This document shows, in pieces, positions 6,230-10,461 of a stretch of DNA of 10,461 nt. The notes under the pieces are model-generated. The model had not been told where the DNA came from. It saw only the letters and a program-made list of their open reading frames with translations, and did not search any database. Where the stretch lies: positions 1 through 10,461 of the forward strand of contig JASLJP010000063.1 of assembly GCA_030152425.1 (NCBI GenBank), given 5' to 3'. Source of the DNA: Aquirhabdus sp. (GTDB taxonomy: Bacteria > Pseudomonadota > Gammaproteobacteria > Pseudomonadales > Moraxellaceae). The first letter of the stretch is position 1. Each line of letters opens with the position of its first letter. The position numbers and the translations under genes were made by a program.

Positions 6230-6421
6230 TTAGACCACTGCCATCGTGTCTTGCTTTTCTATACTCGCCCCTAAATCCCGCAATTCGTCTTTGCCAGCGG
6301 CATCTTGAGTGCGGGTCATTTGCTGCGGTTGGTTTGCCGGTTGATCTGCCAGTTGGACTACAACTTCTGGATCAGCCTCATCTAAACAACCCATTGTTTT
6401 CACATGGAATGAAAAACACAT
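6230..6421 (-). CDS. Small 63-residue protein of unknown function
   Basis: A short hydrophilic, Gln/Asp-rich protein beginning MCFSFHVKTMGCLDEADPE, with cysteines at 2 and 12 and a histidine at 6. No membrane segment or known domain was recognised. Support comes from context: AGGAG (6432-6428) stands 6 nt before the ATG, one of the best ribosome binding sites in the window. The gene starts 15 nt after the stop of the pseudouridine synthase, and a terminator follows its own stop. It is therefore probably the second gene of a two-gene transcript. The N-terminal Cys/His pattern could bind a metal, but two cysteines and one histidine are too little to claim that. A moderately sure gene with no assigned role. 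Confidence 0.6.
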   Translation of the reverse strand: MCFSFHVKTMGCLDEADPEVVVQLADQPANQPQQMTRTQDAAGKDELRDLGASIEKQDTMAVV

Positions 6422-6427
6422 AGCGCA

Positions 6428-6432
6428 CTCCT
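6428..6432 (-). promoter_or_regulatory. Ribosome binding site of the 63-aa gene
   Basis: AGGAG on the minus strand with 6-nt spacing to the ATG, lying in the 15-nt gap after the upstream stop codon. It is the main reason for accepting the small gene. Confidence 0.7.
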
Positions 6433-6436
6433 AGTT

Positions 6437-7330
6437 TTAGAACCGCTCATACCCGAGCAGATAGCGCCACTCGCCCACCGCCAGCTTGGACATTGAGATG
6501 CGGCCGATGCGGATGCGTTTCATGCCGGTGACGGTGAGGCCGACGCCAAGGCACATTTGTTCGATCTGGTCGAGCTGGACGTTTTTGATGGCGAAGCGCA
6601 GGTTGTGTTCGTTTTGCCAGCTGACTTTGGCGGCGGGCATCAGCACGCCTTTGTGATAGAAACCGGTGTTGAGGCGTTTGAGGTTTTCTGCCGATAGCTC
6701 GCCTTCGACTTGGACGATGTACTCTTGCTCGACACGGCTGGCGTCGTCGATGAGTTTGCGGGCGACGGCGCGGTCTTGGGTGTAGATGACCAGCCCGCTG
6801 GCGGCGCTCTCCAGACGAATCGTCGGAGTCAGTTTGGTAAAGTGCGAATGCAGTGGGCGGATGCCGGTACGGTCGCCTTTTTCTTGAGTGTCCAGACGCA
6901 GGAACTGCAGGGCGTCGTATTTGATCAGGTCAGCTTTGATCTCGGGGTCAATGCCGTCTAGCTCTGGATCGGGGGTGGACTCGGCCTCTGGGCTAAGCGC
7001 CTGCGCATCCAAGGCCTCCTCTGACGCACTGTCGACAACGGGCTGATCGCCTTTTTTCTTGGGGCGATGCTTGGCTTTTTGCAGTAGGTCGTAGGTCAGG
7101 CCAAAGTCGTAGCCCGCGGGTTTGTGCAGCAGGATGGTGATCGGCGGCAGCGGCTTGAGGGTGGCTTTGGGATCAAGCTCGACCTTGTGATCGGCGACCA
7201 TAAAATTAGGCTGTTCGACCACGCGGCCATCGACCAAGACAAAGCCGCCCGCGATATAGGTTTCCGCATCGCGGCGCGAACACGCCATCAAATCACTTAC
7301 TCGTTTGGCAAGGCGCACTGACTCAGACAT
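6437..7330 (-). CDS. RsuA/RluF-family pseudouridine synthase-like protein with Glu at the catalytic Asp position
   Basis: A 297-residue protein of the S4-domain pseudouridine synthase family, which converts particular uridines of ribosomal RNA to pseudouridine. An S4 RNA-binding domain fills about residues 4-50 (VRLAKRVSDLMACSRRDAE). The catalytic fold begins at LLHKPAGYDFG (68-78) and ends with the family's KRIRIGRISMSKL (271-283). Between them is a charged, low-complexity insert of roughly 60 residues (about 82-142) absent from E. coli RsuA or RluF. The motif that normally reads GRLDxxTSGL is IRLESAASGL here, with Glu174 where the catalytic Asp is expected. From memory, related pseudomonad proteins may share this change, so it could be a subfamily trait. 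The ATG at 7330 is chosen over the GTG three codons upstream because MSESVRL gives a normal family N-terminus. The ribosome binding site is weak for both. Family is sure; activity and target base are not. Confidence 0.85.
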   Translation of the reverse strand: MSESVRLAKRVSDLMACSRRDAETYIAGGFVLVDGRVVEQPNFMVADHKVELDPKATLKPLPPITILLHKPAGYDFGLTYDLLQKAKHRPKKKGDQPVVDSASEEALDAQALSPEAESTPDPELDGIDPEIKADLIKYDALQFLRLDTQEKGDRTGIRPLHSHFTKLTPTIRLESAASGLVIYTQDRAVARKLIDDASRVEQEYIVQVEGELSAENLKRLNTGFYHKGVLMPAAKVSWQNEHNLRFAIKNVQLDQIEQMCLGVGLTVTGMKRIRIGRISMSKLAVGEWRYLLGYERF

Positions 7331-7364
7331 AACCGACACTTTTTAAATAAAACCGAATGGGGGC

Positions 7365-7395
7365 ATTGTACGCTGGATCAGGCGTATACGGGCAA
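7365..7395 (-). promoter_or_regulatory. Possible promoter of the pseudouridine synthase gene
   Basis: On the minus strand TTGCCC (7395-7390) and TACAAT (7370-7365) are separated by 19 nt, longer than ideal. TACAAT matches the -10 at five of six positions. It would give a leader of about 30 nt. Confidence 0.3.
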
Positions 7396-7432
7396 TATCT
7401 ACGGCCTAAAACTCATGCCGCGCGCAGGTCGA

Positions 7433-7466
7433 CTGTCATGATACTGCCACGTCCAGCGCCTATTTT
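7433..7466 (+). promoter_or_regulatory. Pho box and -10 of the phoD promoter (PhoB-activated)
   Basis: CTGTCAT (7433-7439), a 4-nt spacer and CTGCCAC (7444-7450) form the tandem 7-bp repeats of a Pho box, the binding site of phosphorylated PhoB. The first half is perfect against CTGTCAT and the second matches CTGTCAC at six of seven positions. TATTTT (7461-7466) follows after exactly 10 nt, the arrangement in which the Pho box replaces the -35. The gene that follows is an alkaline phosphatase, the expected target. Phosphate-starvation control is therefore a strong inference. Confidence 0.78.
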
Positions 7467-7513
7467 TGAGAGATTCGCATTTTTCTCCGCCACCTCTCAT
7501 AGGCAGCCCGACC

Positions 7514-9313
7514 ATGACCACTCGCCGTTCCTTTCTCGCCAGCGTCGTCCAGACCGCTGGATTTCTCACTGTTGCCTCTGCCGTACCGGTAGCCCTTACC
7601 GCCTGTGGCAGCGACGACGACAGTAATGCTGGCGCAGGTCTGGTCAGCTTCCCGCAGGGTGTGGCCAGTGGTGATCCGCGCACCACGAGCGTGATCTTCT
7701 GGACACGGGCGATCCCGACCAGTGGCACAGGCGATGTGTCGCTGTCGTTGCAGATCTCCCGCGACGCTGGCTTTGCCGCACCGCTACAGAGCATCGATGT
7801 CACCGCGCTGACCCAGTTTGACCACACGGTACGGGTCAAAGTCACGGGCCTTGAGGCCGATACCGTGTACCACTATCGCTTCTTTAATGGCCGCGACATC
7901 AGCGCGGCGGGCACGACCAAGACCCTACCCCTAGCCACCGCGACGCGTGATGTACGTTTTGCGTGGATCACCTGTCAGGACTGGAGTGTCAACCATTGGG
8001 CGGGTCTGACCCTGCTGGCGCAAGAGGCGCTGGACTTTGTCGTCCATGTCGGTGACTACATCTACGAGACCACCGGTGCTGCCTTTCAAGCGGGTCAAGC
8101 CGAGGCTGCCCATCCTGCGATCACCCTGCCCGATGGCCTGCCGCTGGTCGGTGGCGGTCGCTATGCCAATACGCTCAAAGACTACCGCAGCCTGTACCAG
8201 ACCTACCGCAGCGACAAACGCCTGCAGACCATCCATGGCCAGTATCCGATGATCGCGATCTGGGATGACCATGAGTTTTCCGATGACTGCTGGCAGGATC
8301 ATCAGACCTATACCAATGAAAACAAGCAAGAAACCGAACGCCGCCGCCACGCGACCCAAGCGTGGGCGGAGTACCTGCCGATCGACTGGACGGATCTGAA
8401 ATTCGACGTCAATGCCACCACCGGCTATACCAACATCAGCATCTACCGCGACTTCCGTGTCGGCAAGCACCTGCATCTGGTGATGACCGACGAGCGTCTG
8501 TACCGTGATAACCATATCGTCGACGAAGCCACCGTGGCGGCTGCGCAAGGCCATGATCCGATCAATGGCTCGGATTCGGTTGGCGCACGCTACTTTGTTG
8601 CCCAGCAGTTCCTCGCGCTGTTTGAGCAGCAAAAAACCGCCGCCATGGGTCGCGTGCCGTCGATCCTGGGCACGACCCAGACCCAGTGGTTTAAGGACAC
8701 GCTGAAAAACACCGACGCGACGTGGAAAGTGTGGGGCAACGAAGTGACGCTGAACCGTATGTGGCTCGACCTGCGCGCCCAGCCAGTGCCAGCGCAGTAC
8801 CAAAACCGCTATGTGATCAACGCCGACGCATGGGATGGCTACCCGACAGCCAAGCAGGAGCTGCTGAGCTATATCCACGACCAAGGCATCAAAAACGTGG
8901 TCGCGGTGACGGGCGATCTGCATGCCTTCCAAGCCGGGGTGGTGCGTAACATCGCCGAAAACGGGCTGGGCACGTCGGTGCTGGTCGACTTCGTGACGGC
9001 GGGGATCAGCTCCAGCTCGTTCTACAGTTACCTCAAAGCGGGCTCTGCAGGCACACCGCTGGCTGCGCTGGTGGCGACCCCCGCCACTCTCGATGGCGTG
9101 ATCAAAGCCAACAACCCGGACTTCGCCTACCTCGACAACGACGCACAAGGCTATGCCATCGCGACGGTATCTGCCTCCGCGATGAACGTGACCTTCGTTA
9201 AGACCAAACGCATCAATGCCGACGGCAGCGTGCCGAGCAATGTCTTGCTGAAGAAAACCAAGTTCACCGTGGCGAAGGACACGACCACCATCGTGGTGCA
9301 AGACAACGCCTAA
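7514..9313 (+). CDS. phoD: PhoD-type alkaline phosphatase/phosphodiesterase, Tat-exported lipoprotein
   Basis: Releases phosphate from phosphomonoesters and diesters outside the cytoplasm, used when phosphate is scarce. The 599-residue protein begins MTTRRSFLASVVQTAGF, a twin-arginine signal for folded export, and the signal ends in a lipobox LTAC with Cys31. It is thus probably acylated and, with Gly rather than Asp at +2, sent to the outer membrane. A PhoD N-terminal domain (about 45-140, GVASGDPRTTSVIFWTRA) precedes the metallophosphatase domain: ITCQ (152-155, Cys154, equivalent to the iron-binding Cys of Bacillus PhoD), HVGDYIYE (178-185), IWDDHEF (249-255), GNEV (408-411) and TGDLHAF (466-472). 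All metal-site motifs are present. The in-frame TTG at 7466 overlaps the promoter -10, so the ATG at 7514 is the start; its ribosome binding site (AGG, 10 nt upstream) is weak. It is a single-gene unit with a Pho box before and a terminator after. Confidence 0.96.
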   Translation: MTTRRSFLASVVQTAGFLTVASAVPVALTACGSDDDSNAGAGLVSFPQGVASGDPRTTSVIFWTRAIPTSGTGDVSLSLQISRDAGFAAPLQSIDVTALTQFDHTVRVKVTGLEADTVYHYRFFNGRDISAAGTTKTLPLATATRDVRFAWITCQDWSVNHWAGLTLLAQEALDFVVHVGDYIYETTGAAFQAGQAEAAHPAITLPDGLPLVGGGRYANTLKDYRSLYQTYRSDKRLQTIHGQYPMIAIWDDHEFSDDCWQDHQTYTNENKQETERRRHATQAWAEYLPIDWTDLKFDVNATTGYTNISIYRDFRVGKHLHLVMTDERLYRDNHIVDEATVAAAQGHDPINGSDSVGARYFVAQQFLALFEQQKTAAMGRVPSILGTTQTQWFKDTLKNTDATWKVWGNEVTLNRMWLDLRAQPVPAQYQNRYVINADAWDGYPTAKQELLSYIHDQGIKNVVAVTGDLHAFQAGVVRNIAENGLGTSVLVDFVTAGISSSSFYSYLKAGSAGTPLAALVATPATLDGVIKANNPDFAYLDNDAQGYAIATVSASAMNVTFVKTKRINADGSVPSNVLLKKTKFTVAKDTTTIVVQDNA

Positions 9314-9331
9314 GCCTGAACGACCGCCACT

Positions 9332-9360
9332 AAAAAGCCAGTCTCGATGACTGGCTTTTT
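9332..9360. terminator. Bidirectional intrinsic terminator between phoD and the GRDP-like gene
   Basis: AAAAAGCCAGTC (9332-9343) and GACTGGCTTTTT (9349-9360) make a perfect 12-bp stem around the 5-nt loop TCGAT, with runs of five T on both strands. It lies 18 nt after the phoD stop and 10 nt beyond the stop of the converging gene, so it serves both. Confidence 0.93.
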
Positions 9361-9370
9361 GTATTGCGCT

Positions 9371-10099
9371 CTAATCCCCGCCGCCGCCGCAGCCCCCACT
9401 GCAGCCACTGCTACACCCGCTGTCGCTGCTGCAGCTTGAGGTGCTGGTGCTGCTGCAGCCACTGGAGGTCGAGTCATTGGCAAAGAAGGTCGGGCTGTAG
9501 AAATCGCCACCGCAGTAGATCACAGCCGCCATGGTCACCCCGCCAGCGAGCTGCTCGGTCGCGGCATTGCGCTTGGCCTCGCAGTCGGCGATATAGGTAA
9601 AGCCACCGACGATGGCCAGTTTGGCATCGAGGGCAAACAGCAGCGGCAGGCGCGAGGGTTTACGCGGATTGATGATTTCCTCGCGGCAGGTCTCGTTCCA
9701 GACGCGGCGCAGCGATTGGTTGCTCTTGCCTTTGTCGGTCAGCACTTCGGCGGGCGCATGATGCAGAAAACGGCCAAAGGCGTCTTTGCAAAAATTCTGG
9801 TATTTCAAGGTATAGAGGATGAATTCATGCCACAGGTCGTCGACCACTTGGGAGGGCATCGAGACGGCCTGATAGCCGGATTTATGATAGGCCAGAAAGA
9901 AATGACGCATGCCGAGACTGACCAGCTCGAGGTCTTTTTGGCTGAGATGCGGATGCTTGGCGTGTACCTTGCGCAGGATGCCTTGCGGAAAGGCATAGCT
10001 GCGGATATAGGCATCGCGCTTGGCGGCTTGTTGGCCGCGCTTTTTGGCAAAAAACACCCCAACGACCACCACCACTACAAAAATCAAAAACACCGTCAT
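9371..10099 (-). CDS. Membrane-anchored GRDP-like (glycine-rich domain-containing protein-like) protein with Cys/Ser/Gly tail
   Basis: A 242-residue protein of unknown function. A hydrophobic N-terminal segment (about 3-18, TVFLIFVVVVVVGVFF) followed by KKRGQQAAKR gives a single anchor with the rest probably in the cytoplasm. The middle matches the bacterial GRDP-like family: VVDDLWHEFILYTLKYQNFC (85-104, with the invariant Trp-His) and FGRFLHH (108-114). The last 35 or so residues are a low-complexity tail of Ser, Gly and five Cys (215, 223, 229, 233, 237), ending CGGGGD. That tail might bind metal or form disulfides; this is only a guess. The ATG at 10099 is preferred over the GTG two codons upstream because AAGGGGG lies 8 nt before the ATG but only 2 nt before the GTG. 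It converges on phoD. A possible 45-aa gene overlaps its start by ATGA. The family call is by motif; the role is not known. Confidence 0.85.
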   Translation of the reverse strand: MTVFLIFVVVVVVGVFFAKKRGQQAAKRDAYIRSYAFPQGILRKVHAKHPHLSQKDLELVSLGMRHFFLAYHKSGYQAVSMPSQVVDDLWHEFILYTLKYQNFCKDAFGRFLHHAPAEVLTDKGKSNQSLRRVWNETCREEIINPRKPSRLPLLFALDAKLAIVGGFTYIADCEAKRNAATEQLAGGVTMAAVIYCGGDFYSPTFFANDSTSSGCSSTSTSSCSSDSGCSSGCSGGCGGGGD

Positions 10100-10233
10100 G
10101 TCCACTTCCCCCTTATTGTTCTGTATCCATCACCCCAGTAAATCATGGCATAGAGTGCCACGAAATACAGCAGGGCGATACGGAGGAAGCTTGCACACGC
10201 AATAAAAAAAGCACGCCGTAGCGTGCCTGACAT
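10096..10233 (-). CDS. Possible 45-residue membrane mini-protein coupled to the GRDP-like gene
   Basis: The frame begins ATG TCA at 10233 and ends in TGA overlapping the ATG of the GRDP-like gene as ATGA, the usual sign of translational coupling. The product starts MSGTLRRAFFIACASFLR and continues with a hydrophobic stretch to about residue 32, then YWGDGYRTIRGKWT, the composition of a single-pass membrane peptide. Against it: only a poor ribosome binding site (GAG 6 nt before the ATG), and the first codons run through the terminator of the upstream gene. It would therefore need its own promoter or readthrough. A shorter form starting at a later codon is also possible. It may equally be the untranslated leader of the next gene. 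Confidence 0.35.
   Translation of the reverse strand: MSGTLRRAFFIACASFLRIALLYFVALYAMIYWGDGYRTIRGKWT
10204..10226 (-). terminator. Intrinsic terminator of the gene at the right edge
   Basis: GCACGC (10211-10216) and GCGTGC (10221-10226) pair around the 4-nt loop CGTA. On the minus strand the stem is followed directly by seven T (10210-10204). It lies about 30 nt after the stop of the leftward gene entering from the right edge. Confidence 0.85.
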
Positions 10234-10255
10234 CCATGCTCGACGTGCACGATCC

Positions 10256-10461
10256 TTACAACAGCACGTCCGTCACCCGGCCGACAAACATCGCATTGAT
10301 AAACGGCGTGGTTTTACCGGCGGATTTCATCTGCAGCGGCGTGAGCGTCCAGCGCAGCTCAGGATCGACCAAGACCCAGCCACCGACCGACTGCCACAGT
10401 GGCTCGATCCCGGCAATGCGGGCAGGCGCATAGGTGATGCGCTCGGCCAGTTGCAGTGGCG
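10256..10461 (-). CDS. C-terminal 67 residues of an unrecognised protein (runs off the right edge)
   Basis: A frame open from the right edge ends at TAA (10258-10256). The visible part contains LAERITYAPARIAGIEPLWQ, then GGWVLVDPELRWTLTPLQ, and ends FVGRVTDVLL. GC-rich third positions and the terminator shortly after the stop support a real gene. No transmembrane segment or known motif is visible, and I cannot name a family from this fragment. It reads in the same direction as the GRDP-like gene, but the terminator between them suggests separate transcripts. Confidence 0.7.
   Translation of the reverse strand, partial: PLQLAERITYAPARIAGIEPLWQSVGGWVLVDPELRWTLTPLQMKSAGKTTPFINAMFVGRVTDVLL

Noticed and set aside
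7466..7513. A longer start for phoD (TTG at 7466)
   Set aside because: That codon overlaps the -10 of the Pho promoter, and the twin-arginine signal begins properly at the ATG at 7514.
7931..9301. A 456-codon open frame on the minus strand opposite phoD
   Set aside because: It is wholly antisense to a gene with all PhoD motifs, its product is a His/Arg/Gly-rich mixture with no recognisable domain, and such frames are common opposite GC-biased genes.
9716..10141. A 141-codon plus-strand frame opposite the GRDP-like gene
   Set aside because: The GRDP-like frame on the other strand has family motifs, a good binding site and a terminator; this one has none.
1..10461. Mobile elements, CRISPR arrays, tRNA or rRNA genes
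   Set aside because: No transposase or integrase frame, no regularly spaced repeats, no cloverleaf and no rRNA-like sequence was seen.

Overview
The window looks like an ordinary chromosomal stretch of a Gram-negative gammaproteobacterium. The coding DNA is GC-rich with third positions biased to G/C, and the intergenic DNA is clearly more AT-rich. The Pho box, the Tat/lipoprotein signal and the strong stem-plus-T-run terminators all fit that group. Protein style, especially the glycine-rich-domain-like protein with a Cys/Ser/Gly tail and the RsuA-type pseudouridine synthase subfamily, suggests Pseudomonadales, perhaps a high-GC member of the Moraxellaceae. That placement is an inference. I see no phage, transposon, CRISPR, tRNA or rRNA.

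Layout, left to right. (1) 1-604 (-): N-terminal part of an unrecognised single-pass membrane protein, with its own promoter and an 18-bp perfect palindrome just upstream. (2) 1094-3391 (+): a large-subunit (clade 2, HPII/KatE-type) catalase, ending at a bidirectional terminator. (3) 3484-4782 (-): a membrane-bound GGDEF diguanylate cyclase converging on the catalase. (4) 4783-5266: a gene-free stretch with several hairpins and one perfect DnaA-box word. (5) 5267-6052 (-): an FMN nitroreductase-family oxidoreductase with a possible operator in its leader. (6) 6230-7330 (-): an RsuA/RluF-type pseudouridine synthase followed 15 nt later by a small 63-aa gene with a strong ribosome binding site. 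(7) 7514-9313 (+): a PhoD-type alkaline phosphatase exported as a Tat lipoprotein, preceded by a well-formed Pho box promoter. (8) 9371-10099 (-): a GRDP-like protein converging on phoD across a bidirectional terminator, with a possible 45-aa membrane mini-gene coupled to it by an ATGA overlap. (9) 10256-10461 (-): the C-terminal end of an unrecognised protein.

The genes do not form one pathway. They are mostly single-gene units dealing with peroxide (catalase), phosphate scavenging (phoD), c-di-GMP signalling (GGDEF), redox chemistry (nitroreductase) and RNA modification. The best-supported regulatory statement is that phoD belongs to the phosphate-starvation (PhoB) regulon. I do not see a clear new multi-gene system. 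The most interesting items are residue-level or small-gene observations: a predicted Cys-Tyr cross-link in the catalase, a Glu at the usual catalytic Asp of the pseudouridine synthase, two small genes, and several unexplained palindromes.
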